From Actinomadura syzygii (GTDB lineage: Bacteria; Actinomycetota; Actinomycetes; Streptosporangiales; Streptosporangiaceae), in NCBI RefSeq assembly GCF_008085905.1, contig NZ_VSFF01000002.1:310001-374000 (forward strand): DNA of 64,000 nucleotides, in the 5' to 3' direction. Below the pieces are notes generated by a model. That model saw only the letters and a program-made list of their open reading frames with translations. It ran no database searches and had not been told where the DNA came from. Of this stretch, positions 7,020 through 34,800 are shown in pieces (position 1 is the first letter of the stretch; the number at the start of each line of letters is the position of its first letter). Both the position numbers and the translations under genes were made by a program.

Positions 7020-8935
7020 GAACCTTCGCCTCCAAGGCCGTTGATCAGATGGATGTGCTCCGGGGGGTCTGGGATGTCGGCGAGGTCGTGGTCGTAGCGC
7101 GCGGCCGTCCCGTCGTGGTGCTCGCCGTGCTCGCCGTGCTCGCCAGGCGAGCCGGGGCCCGCGGGGACGAAGCCGTTGCGCTGGTAGAAGTCCGCGACCT
7201 TGCCGTTCTTCGGGCTCGTCCGGTAGTGCCCGGACGCCCGGGCGGCGCCGGCGTCGCGCGCGTGCGCGAGGACGGCCGCGAGGCACGCCTGCTCGATGCC
7301 GCGGGAGAACACCCGGCAGCTCAGCAGGAAGTTGTCGATGTGGAGCGTGGCGCCGTCGCGGCGCAGGAACAGCGCGCCGACGACGCCGTGCTCGCCGAAC
7401 CGGTCGCCCGCCTCGACGGCGAGGACGGACGTGTCCGGGCCGTCCAGCAGGGCCCGCACGTCGGACGGCTGGAGCCTGACCGTGGTCAGGTTGAACTGGT
7501 TGGTCCGCAGCGTGATCTGGGAGAGGCGCGGGATCTGCGCCTCGTCCGCCTCCGCGATCCGCACCTTGAGGTCCAGGCCGCGCAGGTAGTCGCCGAGGGA
7601 GTCGAAGGTGTCGAGGAAGTCCTTGCGGTCGAGTTCCGCGCGGTAGCGGCCGACGCGGGCATGGTCCTCGTCGGTCAGCGCGCGGGCGTCGAACCAGCCG
7701 TCCCGGAGCAGGGCCTCGACGTGCAGGGCGGGCTCCTCGTCCACCGCGACGACGGCGACGCCGGGCAGCGCGTGCCGGACGAGGCCGCGCTCGTAGGGGC
7801 TGTCGTCCACGAACACGAACGAGTCGACGCCGATGCCGAGCGCGGCGGCCAGCTCGGTGAGGTTCTCGTGCTTCGGACGCCAGTTCGCCACGATGCGGAC
7901 GAGGTCGTCCTCCCGCAGCGTCATCCCGGGCAGGTCGCGGAACGCGGCGGCGACCGGCTCGGGGTCGTTCTTGCTGACGGCGGCGAGCAGGACGCCCTGC
8001 GCGCCGAGCTGCTTGACGACCCGCTGGAACGCGGCGAACGCCTCGCCCCGGTAGCCGTCCGCGACCTCGATGCCCTCGGGTCCGGTCTCGCCGACGATGC
8101 CGCCCCAGACGGTCCCGTCCAGGTCGAGGACGAGCGCCTTCTTCGTCCGTCCGGTGACGTGCCGGGCGAGGTGCCCGACCTGGCGCGCGTACCGGGCGAG
8201 CAGGCCGGGGGACAGGTGCGCCTTCGCGTACTGGCTCAGCCTCGGGTCGGTCGCGGCCTCGCCCACGGCGACGAGCGGGTCCAGGTCGAGGACGGTCACC
8301 GCCGGGAACCGCTCCGCGAGCCGCAGCAGCCGGACGTTGAACTCGCGCCACAGCACGCCGAGCCGGGCCCGCGAGCCGTGGTCGACGAGCTGGGCGGCGA
8401 ACCGGTGCGGCAGCGGGACGGTGTTGAGCACCAGCGTCCCGCGTCCCGACTCCTGGAACCGCTCCGCGAGCCGCTCGACCAGGTCGGCCTTCTCGCGGGC
8501 GACGCGCTCGACGTCGTCCGGCCGCCACGGCAGCGGCAGCTCGTCGAACACGACCATGGGGTCGAGCACGCACAGCGTCAGGTCGGGTTCGGCCGCGTAC
8601 AGCTCGCTTTCCGGGTCGCCGAGGTCGAACACCCACCCGTCGAAGTCGGAGACGACCGGGCGGGCGAGCAGGCCGTGCCTGGCCAGCTCGGCGGTGAGCG
8701 GCGGGACGAGCTGCGCCAGCGTCCCGTGCCCGGTGACGGCGACGGTCACGGCCGGGACGCCGGGATGGGCGGCGGCGACCTCGGCCGGGTCGAGCCGGGC
8801 GAGCAGCCGCCCGGCGGTGACCAGCTCGGCGCCGGACAGCTCGGCGAGCAGCCCCGGCACGGCCGGGTAGCGGTCCACGAGCTTGCCGCTGCGATGCAGG
8901 TCGAGCAGGGTCTCTCGGCTGTCGGGAGTGTCCAT
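7016..8935 (-). CDS. FkbH-like glyceryl transferase/phosphatase
   Basis: A 639-aa FkbH-family protein of full length. These enzymes take 1,3-bisphosphoglycerate, remove phosphate and load the glyceryl group on an ACP. The N-terminal part (about 1-260) is the usual SGNH-like region. The central HAD phosphatase domain has the nucleophile motif DLDGTVWGG at 271-279 (Asp271, Asp273) and a later FVFVDDSPYE motif. The C-terminus is a GNAT-like region (RTNQFNLTT onward). The start at 8935 has GGAGAAGG seven bases upstream and lies two bases after the KASIII stop. Near the C-terminus three perfect 9-bp repeats (7118-7144) encode Gly-Glu-His units in a His/Glu/Asp-rich linker. It overlaps the ACP start by four bases. 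Together they supply glyceryl-ACP for tetronate closure. Confidence 0.93.
   Translation of the reverse strand: MDTPDSRETLLDLHRSGKLVDRYPAVPGLLAELSGAELVTAGRLLARLDPAEVAAAHPGVPAVTVAVTGHGTLAQLVPPLTAELARHGLLARPVVSDFDGWVFDLGDPESELYAAEPDLTLCVLDPMVVFDELPLPWRPDDVERVAREKADLVERLAERFQESGRGTLVLNTVPLPHRFAAQLVDHGSRARLGVLWREFNVRLLRLAERFPAVTVLDLDPLVAVGEAATDPRLSQYAKAHLSPGLLARYARQVGHLARHVTGRTKKALVLDLDGTVWGGIVGETGPEGIEVADGYRGEAFAAFQRVVKQLGAQGVLLAAVSKNDPEPVAAAFRDLPGMTLREDDLVRIVANWRPKHENLTELAAALGIGVDSFVFVDDSPYERGLVRHALPGVAVVAVDEEPALHVEALLRDGWFDARALTDEDHARVGRYRAELDRKDFLDTFDSLGDYLRGLDLKVRIAEADEAQIPRLSQITLRTNQFNLTTVRLQPSDVRALLDGPDTSVLAVEAGDRFGEHGVVGALFLRRDGATLHIDNFLLSCRVFSRGIEQACLAAVLAHARDAGAARASGHYRTSPKNGKVADFYQRNGFVPAGPGSPGEHGEHGEHHDGTAARYDHDLADIPDPPEHIHLINGLGGEGS
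7118..7144 (-). repeat. Three perfect 9-bp units in the FkbH-like gene
   Basis: The unit GTGCTCGCC (plus strand) occurs three times without a mismatch and encodes repeated Gly-Glu-His in a low-complexity linker close to the C-terminus. Confidence 0.85.
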
Positions 8936-8937
8936 GG

Positions 8938-9969
8938 TCAGACCTTCTCCAGTGCGAAGCCCGCTTTGATCCACTTGCTGGACTCGATGGCGACGGCGGC
9001 GGCGCGGTCGCCCGCGACCATCCGCGGCAGCGCCCGTTCGAGTTGGAAGAACGGCAGCGCGTTCCCGGTGTTGCCGGTCTCTGCGACGCAGGAGACCTCG
9101 TGCGCGCCCGGCACGTCGAGCCGCTCGACGATGCGGGCCGTCATCCGCCCGGAGAGCTGCGGCGGCAGCAGGTAGTCGAGGTCGGACTCCTTCCAGTCCA
9201 GGTCGTCGAGCAGTTCGTCGAGCGCCTCCGCCGCGAGAACCGGGACGGACTCCTCGATCGCCTTGTAGTCCTCGCCGATCGGACGGTCCCCGCCGGTGCG
9301 CCCGCGCTCCCCGTACCAGGCGACGGTCTGCCCCGGCGCGCGGCCCAGCCCGGCGAGCTTCAGCAGCACCCCGCGCAGCACGGCGCGGCCGGGGACGGGC
9401 TCGGTGCTAAGGACCATCGCGCCCGCGCCGTCCCCGAACAGCACGCCGTTGATCTGCTCGGCGGGGGTGAGCGTCGCGGGGTCGACGGTGACGTCCAGGT
9501 GCTTGGCGCAGGAGTCCGCGCCGAGGACGAGGGCGGTCCGGCCGCGTCCGGCGCGCAGGAGCTGGCAGGCCACGTCGATCGCCTGGACGGCTCCGGTGCA
9601 GCCGGACTGGAGCTGGTAGGCGGGCAGCCCGTCGATGCCGAGCCGGTCCGCGACCATGTTGACGGTGGCGGGCATGAGCATGTCCGGGGACGACGTCGCG
9701 AGGACCATCAGGTCGACCTCGCCGGGGTCGACGCCCGCGTCGTCCAGCGCCTTTCGGCCCGCCGCCGCGCCGAGGTCGGTGAGCGTGTGCCGGACCTCGC
9801 CGGTGCCGAGGTCGACGGCGAAGTGCCGGGTCCTGGTGCCGACGAAGTCGTCGATCCAGGTCTCCCAGGCACTCGGCATGGAGAACCTGCGGGTCAGCGT
9901 CGCGTTGTCGACGGCGGGGCCCGGAAGTGTCGTCGCGACCGAGCGAAGCCTGATGTCGGGGACGGTCAT
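8938..9969 (-). CDS. KASIII-like tetronate-forming enzyme
   Basis: A 343-aa FabH/KASIII-like protein. In tetronate pathways such enzymes (AbyA1/RkD type) join glyceryl-ACP to the PKS-bound beta-ketoacyl chain through C-C and C-O bonds, making the tetronate and releasing the chain. The nucleophile is Cys124 in QSGCTGAVQ. The Asn of the triad matches Asn300 in TGNTGNA. At the place where FabH has VPHQAN this protein reads LLPPQLS, so the catalytic His is replaced by Pro270. The start at 9969 is chosen because AGGAAAGG precedes it at good spacing; a longer start at 9987 would include that site in the coding region. It lies 52 bp downstream of the 6213-aa PKS and two bases before the FkbH-like gene. 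Confidence 0.88.
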   Translation of the reverse strand: MTVPDIRLRSVATTLPGPAVDNATLTRRFSMPSAWETWIDDFVGTRTRHFAVDLGTGEVRHTLTDLGAAAGRKALDDAGVDPGEVDLMVLATSSPDMLMPATVNMVADRLGIDGLPAYQLQSGCTGAVQAIDVACQLLRAGRGRTALVLGADSCAKHLDVTVDPATLTPAEQINGVLFGDGAGAMVLSTEPVPGRAVLRGVLLKLAGLGRAPGQTVAWYGERGRTGGDRPIGEDYKAIEESVPVLAAEALDELLDDLDWKESDLDYLLPPQLSGRMTARIVERLDVPGAHEVSCVAETGNTGNALPFFQLERALPRMVAGDRAAAVAIESSKWIKAGFALEKV

Positions 9970-10021
9970 CGGGCACCTTTCCTGCACGTTTTCGGCTTGA
10001 GATCAATCGTGGGACGCGGGG

Positions 10022-28663
<18,642 letters not shown>

Positions 28664-28854
28664 CGTGCGTGGCTTCTCTCTTCCGATGCGGCAGCATCGA
28701 ACACTCTCCGAAATACCCCTTAAGCAGCGCTAATCCGGTACTTGGCCGGGCGAACTTAGCTCAGCCTTATCCGTGCTTCAGAGATGGCTGGTGCATTGGC
28801 TGAACCCGATTCCGCTGCAGATTTACTGCCGCCGACGATAGGGAGCGGAACAAT
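28664..28854. promoter_or_regulatory. Divergent promoter region between the first PKS and the P450
   Basis: A 191-bp gap with the A+T-richest sequence of the area. It must drive the long PKS/tetronate operon (minus) and the P450-ferredoxin pair (plus). Read on the minus strand it contains TTAAGGGGTA (28713-28722), resembling the TTAGGGGTG elements at 2811-2839. A 6-bp inverted repeat with a 4-base loop (CGATGC/GCATCG, 28684-28699) lies in the PKS leader and could be an operator. Both are suggestions only. Confidence 0.5.
28841..28848 (+). promoter_or_regulatory. Ribosome binding site of the P450 gene
   Basis: GGGAGCGG lies six bases before the ATG at 28855 and fixes the P450 start. Confidence 0.55.
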
Positions 28855-30069
28855 ATGGCCGACGACCTGACCACCGACCATCCGCCATTCCCGGTGCCCC
28901 GGGGCTGTCCATTCGGGGGGCCGGAGCGGGCCGCCGGAGGGGACGCCGAGCCGCCCCTGACAAGGGTCACCCTGCCCACCGGCGGGACGGCCTGGGTGGT
29001 CTCCGGATTCGAGCGGGTGCGGCGGCTGCTGGCCGACCCGCGGATCAGTTCCGACCGCAGACGGCCTGGATTCCCGCACTTGGCGCCGGTCCCGGTGGGG
29101 AACCCGCCGGACGAGACGCTGCCGATGGTCACCCTCGACGCGCCCGAGCACACCGCGCACCGCCGGATGTTCGTCAACGAGTTCACCGTCCGGCGGATGC
29201 GCCTACTCCGGCCACGCATTCAGGAAATCGTGGACCAATGCGTCGACGACCTGCTCGCGAGCGGCCGTCCGGCGGACCTCGTGCAGACCATTTCGGTGCC
29301 GGTGCCCTCGATGGCCGTCTGTGAGCTTCTGGGCGTCCCGTACACGGACCGTGACTTCTTCAAGGCGCGCACCCAGAAACTGCTGGACCGCAGCAATAGC
29401 GCCGAGGAAATGCGGAAGGGCTTCGGTGAGCTCCTCGGGTATTTCGACGAGCTCATCACGCTCAAGGAGAAGGATCCGGGCGACGACCTGCTCGGCCGGG
29501 CGATCGTCAAGTACCGCGACGCGGGCCGCTACAACCACGCCTACATGGTCAACACCGCCACGATGCTGCTCAACGCGGGCCATGAGACGACCACCAACAT
29601 GATCTCACTGTCCGTGGTCGCGCTGCTGGAGAACCCGGCGCAGCTCGCCGAGCTGCGCGCGAACCCGGAGCACACCGCGCACGCCGTCGAGGAGCTGCTG
29701 CGCTACTTCAGCGTGGTGGACCTCACCGTCGGCCGCGTGGCGACCGAGGACGTCGAGATGGACGGCGAGACGATCCGCGCGGGCGAGGGCGTCATCGCGC
29801 GGCCGAGCTCCGCCAACATGGACCCGGAGGTCTTCGCCGACCCGCACGTGCTCGACATCCACCGCGAGGAGGCCCGGCACCACGTCGCCTTCGGCCACGG
29901 CGGTCACAACTGCCTCGGCCAGAACCTCGCCAGGGAGGAGCTGGAGATCGTCCTGAACACGCTCTTCCGGCGGGTCCCCGACCTGCGGCTGGCGAAGCCG
30001 GCGGACGAGCTGTCCTACAAGGACACCGAGCAGGTCTACGGGATCCACGAGGTACCGGTGACATGGTGA
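28855..30069 (+). CDS. Cytochrome P450 monooxygenase
   Basis: A 404-aa soluble class I bacterial P450 of normal length. I-helix oxygen-binding motif AGHETT at 241-246, ExxR of the K helix at Glu280-Arg283, and the heme loop FGHGGHNCLG with ligand Cys353. It would use electrons from the ferredoxin encoded directly after it (7-base overlap) and an off-window ferredoxin reductase to hydroxylate or otherwise oxidise the polyketide. It sits alone with the ferredoxin on the plus strand between two minus-strand PKS operons, sharing a divergent promoter with the first PKS. The target carbon cannot be told from sequence. Family assignment is certain; the tailoring role in this cluster is inference from position. 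Confidence 0.95.
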   Translation: MADDLTTDHPPFPVPRGCPFGGPERAAGGDAEPPLTRVTLPTGGTAWVVSGFERVRRLLADPRISSDRRRPGFPHLAPVPVGNPPDETLPMVTLDAPEHTAHRRMFVNEFTVRRMRLLRPRIQEIVDQCVDDLLASGRPADLVQTISVPVPSMAVCELLGVPYTDRDFFKARTQKLLDRSNSAEEMRKGFGELLGYFDELITLKEKDPGDDLLGRAIVKYRDAGRYNHAYMVNTATMLLNAGHETTTNMISLSVVALLENPAQLAELRANPEHTAHAVEELLRYFSVVDLTVGRVATEDVEMDGETIRAGEGVIARPSSANMDPEVFADPHVLDIHREEARHHVAFGHGGHNCLGQNLAREELEIVLNTLFRRVPDLRLAKPADELSYKDTEQVYGIHEVPVTW

Positions 30070-30305
30070 GCAATGACACGGTGAGCAATGACACCGTGAG
30101 CACGGTGCGGCTGCTGGTCGACCGCGAGCGCTGCCTCGGCGCGGGACGGTGCGTCCTCACCGACCCCGACCTGTTCGACCAGGACGAGGACGACGGCCGC
30201 GTCCTGCTGCTGACCGGCCCGGACGAGGAGCCGGAGGTCACCGCGGCGGTCCGGCGGGCCGTCCAGTTCTGCCCGACCGGCGCGCTCACCCTGTCGGACG
30301 ACTGA
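30063..30305 (+). CDS. [3Fe-4S]-type ferredoxin, electron donor to the P450
   Basis: An 80-aa ferredoxin with three cysteines, Cys24, Cys30 and Cys70 (CLGAGRC ... FCPTG). This is the pattern of single-cluster [3Fe-4S] ferredoxins paired with actinobacterial P450s; the position of a fourth cluster cysteine is not Cys. The acidic patch DQDEDD lies at 39-44. The start used is the ATG at 30063, overlapping the P450 stop, with GAGG ten bases upstream. The next codons are a 15-bp tandem repeat giving further in-frame GTG starts at 30066, 30081 and 30096, so the true N-terminus may be up to eleven residues shorter. The gene is followed by a strong palindrome. Confidence 0.92.
   Translation: MVSNDTVSNDTVSTVRLLVDRERCLGAGRCVLTDPDLFDQDEDDGRVLLLTGPDEEPEVTAAVRRAVQFCPTGALTLSDD
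30066..30095 (+). repeat. Two 15-bp tandem units at the ferredoxin start
   Basis: GTGAGCAATGACACG (30066-30080) is repeated at 30081-30095 with one change, and the following nine bases begin a third partial unit. Each unit opens with GTG, so the repeat multiplies possible start codons and gives the N-terminus VSNDTVSNDTVST. Confidence 0.9.
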
Positions 30306-30322
30306 CCGTCCCGGACGTCTGG

Positions 30323-30352
30323 CAGACAAGAGCAGAGCAGACAAGAGCAGAG
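30323..30352 (+). repeat. Perfect 15-bp tandem duplication after the ferredoxin gene
   Basis: CAGACAAGAGCAGAG occurs at 30323-30337 and again at 30338-30352, just before the terminator palindrome. Confidence 0.9.
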
Positions 30353-30356
30353 AAGA

Positions 30357-30393
30357 CCGGACAGCCCGTGCGGAATCCGCACGGGCTGTCCGG
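30357..30393. terminator. Strong bidirectional terminator palindrome
   Basis: A perfect 18-bp inverted repeat around a single central base (30375), starting CCGGACAGCCCGTGCGGA and ending with its complement. It lies between the stops of the ferredoxin (30305) and the FAD enzyme (30403), which converge on it. It can end both transcripts, and it separates the second PKS operon from the P450 unit. Confidence 0.8.
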
Positions 30394-30402
30394 GTTTCGT
30401 GT

Positions 30403-31863
30403 TCAGCTCCGGGTCGGCTCCCCGAACCAGGTGCGCAGGGCGGTGGCGAGGCCGTCCGCGCCGGACGGCTCGCGGGTCGCCCAGGCGACGCGTCCGTCCG
30501 GGCGGAGCAGCAGCGCGGCCGCGTCGATCTCCGGGGTGGCGGGTGCGGTGACCGTGTCGACGTGTCCGGACCAGGCGGCGACCTCGCCCGTCCGGCCGGA
30601 GTCGGCGGCGAACTCCAGGAACAGGCCGCGGCCCGTCTCCAGCAACCGCGCGATCGGCGTCTCCCCGGCCGACACCTGCGGGAGCCTGCGGCCGAGCAGC
30701 GGGTGGTCGCCCGCCTCGTACGGGTAGTCGTAGCGGACGTCGAGCCCGCCGACCATCTTCACGAAGTGCTCGTTGACGTCGTCGTAGGCGATCAGCTCGG
30801 CGAGCACCTGGCGCAGCGGGGACACCGCCGACAGCGGGTGCATCAGCGCGACCTGCGCCCGCGTCGTGAGGCAGGCGCGGGCGCCGACCGGGTGCCGCTC
30901 GTCGTGGTAGGTGTCGAGGAGGCCGTCCGGGGCGCGGCCGAGGACGTCCGCGCCGAGCTTCCAGCCGAGGTTCACCGCGTCCTCGATGCCGGTGCTGAGC
31001 GCCTGGCCGCCGAGCGGGAAGTGGACGTGCGCGGCGTCGCCCGCGAGCAGCACCCGCCCGGACCGGTACCGCTCCGCGTGCCGGGTGGGCGCGTTCCAGC
31101 GCGACAGCCAGCGCGCCTCGCCGCCGGTCAGCTTCGCGCCCGACAGCCGCTCGAAGCTCTCCCGCAGCTCGTCGTAGGTCACCGGCGTGTCGTTCGGCAC
31201 GGCCTCGACCCCGAACTCGCCCGCCATCACCCGCAGCGTGTGCGGGTCGACCGGGCCGACCGCGAACAGCCCGCCGTCGTTCTCGTGCGCGCCGAGCAGC
31301 GTGAACAGCGGGTCGCCCGGCTCGACCGGGACGTCCCCGAGGATGCCGCGGAACGGCAGCTCGTCGCCGGGGAAGCCGATCCCGGCGAGGCCGCGGACGG
31401 TGCTGTCCGTCCCGTCGCAGCCGACGAGGTAGGCGCCCTCGAACGACTCGCCGGACCGGGTCTTCACCGTCACGCCGTTCGCGCCCTGGTCCAGCGCGAC
31501 GATCTCGGCGTCGTAGCGGACGTCGACGCCGAGCTCGCGGGCGCGGGCGGCGAGCTCCGCCTCGATCCGGGAGTGCGGGATCGCGAACGCGTAGGCGTGC
31601 TTGTCCCGCAGCCGCTCCGGCCCGAGCCAGAGCTGCGCGAAGTGGGCCCGCGGGAATTCGAGGCCGTGCGGGCGGAGCCGGTCCATCACGCCGCGCTGGT
31701 CGAGCAGCTCGACCACCGCCGCGTTGACCACCATGCCGCGGGACCGCTCGTTCGGCCGGTCCCGGCCTTCCAGGACGACGGCCTCCGCCCCGGCGAGGCC
31801 GAGTTCGACCGCGAGCATCAGCCCGACCGGGCCGGCTCCGGCGACGATGACGCGTTCACTCAT
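30403..31863 (-). CDS. PheA/TfdB/UbiH-family FAD enzyme; candidate decalin-forming [4+2] cyclase or hydroxylase
   Basis: A 486-aa flavoprotein of the FAD_binding_3 group. Dinucleotide motif GAGPVG at 9-14, the DG motif at 150-151 ([11 protein letters not shown]), the GD motif at 275-276 ([21 protein letters not shown]), and a C-terminal thioredoxin-like part of the aromatic-hydroxylase type. By family it could hydroxylate. However, PyrE3 of the pyrroindomycin pathway belongs to this fold and catalyses decalin formation by [4+2] cycloaddition, using FAD structurally. Its ATG overlaps the stop of the terminal PKS module in an ATGA, tying its production to the end of the assembly line. The domain order of the last modules predicts a decalin precursor, which supports the cyclase reading. 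Only a phylogeny or assay would separate the two. Confidence 0.85.
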   Translation of the reverse strand: MSERVIVAGAGPVGLMLAVELGLAGAEAVVLEGRDRPNERSRGMVVNAAVVELLDQRGVMDRLRPHGLEFPRAHFAQLWLGPERLRDKHAYAFAIPHSRIEAELAARARELGVDVRYDAEIVALDQGANGVTVKTRSGESFEGAYLVGCDGTDSTVRGLAGIGFPGDELPFRGILGDVPVEPGDPLFTLLGAHENDGGLFAVGPVDPHTLRVMAGEFGVEAVPNDTPVTYDELRESFERLSGAKLTGGEARWLSRWNAPTRHAERYRSGRVLLAGDAAHVHFPLGGQALSTGIEDAVNLGWKLGADVLGRAPDGLLDTYHDERHPVGARACLTTRAQVALMHPLSAVSPLRQVLAELIAYDDVNEHFVKMVGGLDVRYDYPYEAGDHPLLGRRLPQVSAGETPIARLLETGRGLFLEFAADSGRTGEVAAWSGHVDTVTAPATPEIDAAALLLRPDGRVAWATREPSGADGLATALRTWFGEPTRS

Positions 31864-34800
31864 GAGGGACTCCCTTGACTTCCGGTGTTGGCGGTGCCGC
31901 CGCCGGAGATCCCGTCGAGGAGATGCCTGGCGAGCGCGGCGGGCGTGGGGTGGTCGAAGATCGCGGCGGGCGACAGCGCGGGCCCGGCGGGCTGGATGCG
32001 GGTGCTCAGCTCCAGCGCGGTGAACGACGACATGCCGAGGCCGAGGAGGTCGTCGTCCGCGCCGATCGCGTCGGCGGCGGCGTAGCCGAGGACGGCGGCG
32101 GCCTCCGTCCGGACGAGGTCGAGCAGGAACGCGGGGCGCTCGTCGTCCGGGACGTCCGCGAGCCTGCGCACGACCGGGGCGCGGCCGTCGGCGGCGGCGT
32201 CCAGGACCCGCCGCGCCGCCGGTATCCCGGCGAGCAGCCGGGGCGGGGCGGCCCCGGCGGCGAGCGCCGCCCAGTCGAGATCGGCGGCGACCACGGCCGG
32301 GACGTCCAGCGACGGCAGCCGTTCCAGGACGGGCGCGACCAGCTCGGGCGCCGTCCCGGCCAGGCCGAGCGAGACGGCCGGGGTCCCGGCGGCGCGCAGC
32401 CGGGCGGCGAGCGCGTCGAGCACGGCCCGGCGCGGGCCGCCGCCGCTGCCGGGCAGGCCGAGCGAGCGGGCCGTGTCGGAGACGAGCAGGACGACGCCGG
32501 GGGCGAGGTCGCGGGCGAGGTCGGCGGCGGCGGTCGCGGCGGCGACGTCCCGGTCGAGATCGGGCAGGCCGGGGTCGGCGCCGTCCGCGTCCGGCGGCCC
32601 GCACACGTGCAGGACGGCCGCCACGGGACCCTCGACCTCCGCCGCCGCGCCGTCCACGAGCACCAGCCGTGCGTCCTCCCGGTCGCCGATCCAGCGCGCG
32701 AGGTGCTCGCGGACCGGGGTGTCGGCGCCGGAGAGCACGACCGTGCCCTCGGGCCGCCACCGCCCCTCCCCGGACGGGACGAACGGCGTCAGGCGGCGGA
32801 CGAACAGCCCCGCCGGACGGATCGCCAGCTCGCGCTCCGCGCCCTGGGCCAGCGCCCGGCCGAGCCGTTCCGCGATTCGCGCGACCGGGACGCGCGGCAG
32901 GTCGACGAGCCCGTACCCGGCGGACGGTCCGAGCCCCCAGAGCTGCGCGCCCAGCGGATCGTCGGACGGGTCGGAGGGCGCCGCGCACACCGCCTCGCGC
33001 GTCGCGACCCACACCGGAGCGGACACGCCCAGCTCCGCGAGGGCGTCCACCAGCGAGACGGTCGCGACGAGGCCGTCGGACGCCGCCTCGTACGCGGGAT
33101 GCGGGCCGTCCTCCAGGGCGAGCAGCGAGAGGACGCCGTCCACGGCGGGCTTTCCGGCGAGCCGCTCGCGAAGCCGCAGAGCGGACTCCGGGCCGTCCGC
33201 GCCGCCGAGGTCCACCTCGGTGGTGATGACGTGGGCGCCCTGCGCTCCGAGGGCGTCGGCGAGGTCGGTGGCCGGGTCCTTCTCCGTCGTCAGGAGCAGC
33301 CAGGTCCGTCCGGCGACGGACTCCGCCGGGTCGGCCACCGGCTCCCAGCCGAGCCGGTAGAGGCGGTCCCGGTCGCGGCGCCACGCCGCGAGCGCCGGGA
33401 GCAGCGCGTCGAGCGCGGCGCGGTCGCCGGGGGCCAGCCGCAGTTCGGCCGCCAGGGCGTCGACGTCCGCGCCCTCCACGGCCGACCAGAACCTCTCCTC
33501 GTCGTTCGCGGCGCCGGGCGCGTCGGGGTCGGCGGCGTCGATCCAGTAGCGGCGGCGCTGGAACGGGTAGGTGGGCAGATCGGTGCGGCGCCCGGCGGGC
33601 AGGATCCTCGTCCAGTCGATGGGGACGCCGGTGTTGTGCGCGTTCGCGACGGCGGTGAGCAGCGCCGCGCTCTGCGGCCGCTTCGGGTTCTGGAGCGGAA
33701 CGGTCGTCGCGGCGGTGGTGTCGCTGGTGAGGGTGGTGAGCGTGGTGTCGGGCCCGATCTCGATGTAGGCGGCGACGCCTTGCTCATCGAGGTACTGGAC
33801 TGCCTTGTGGTAATTGACGGTCCCGAGCAGATGCTCGGCCCAATAGCCGGGCTGATGCTCGGCGGGAAGGCCGGTGAGGTTGGAGATGACCGGGATCGCC
33901 GCCGGGTTGTGCGTGATTCCCCGGGCGGCCTCGGTCAGAGGCGCGACGGCCCGCTCCATCAACGATGAATGGAATGCCCGCTCGGTGGTCAGGAGCCGGG
34001 CGCGCCGCCCTTCGCCTTTCCAGTGCCGGACCATTTCCCGCACCGCCTCGGGCGGCCCGGAGACGACCGTGCTGCGTGCCGTGTTGACCGCCGCGATGCT
34101 CACGCCGTCCGGGAGGGTGATTTCGTCGGGGGCCGCGTTGATGGCGGCCATCGCCCCTTCCGGGGTGTCGTGCATGGCGCGGGCGCGTGCGGTGACCAGG
34201 GTCGCCGCGTCCGCGAGCGAGAGCGTCCCGGAGGTGTGGGCGGCGGTGATCTCACCCAGCGAATGCCCGACCAGGAAGTGGGGCGTGATTCCCCAATCGG
34301 CCAGCAGCGCGTGGAGCGCGGTCTGATAGGCGAACAGCGCGGGCTGGGTGTAGAGCGTCTGGTTCAGCCGCGCGGGATCGTCGTCGAACATGATCTGCTT
34401 GAGCTGCGGGTCGAGATGTTCGCACGCCGCGTCGAGAGCCTCGGCGAACACCGGGAACGTCTCGTACAGTTCCCGTCCCATTCCCGCGTGCTGCGAGCCC
34501 TGCCCGGAATAGAGAAAGGCGATCTTCCCCGTCGGTTTCACCGTTCCGGTGACGACGTTGCCCGCGTGCGTCCCTTCGGCGAGGAAACCCAGCCGTTGCC
34601 GGAGGTCCTCGGGGTCGGACGCGATGACGGCCGCCCGGTGCTGAAGATGGCTGCGCCCGGTCGCGAGGGTGTGGGCGATGTCGGCGAGCGGCTGGTCCTC
34701 GACGGAGTCTCGCAGCCGCGCCGCCTGCTCCCGCAGCGCGGACTCGGTCTTCGCGGACAGCAGCACCGGCAGGGGGTGGGCGGGCCGCACCGGCTCGGGA

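Noticed and set aside
9970..9987. Longer start of the KASIII-like gene (MQERCP)
   Set aside because: It would place the AGGAAAGG ribosome site inside the coding region, and the protein from 9969 already begins at the normal FabH N-terminus.
31864..33384. In-frame upstream extension of the FAD enzyme
   Set aside because: It reads through the PKS terminal module out of frame. The ATG at 31863 begins [14 protein letters not shown], the FAD motif.
32200..33505. Active KR in the terminal module
   Set aside because: No TGGTGxLG-like NADPH motif and no catalytic Ser/Tyr/Asn set; only the overall KR-like length and flanks remain.
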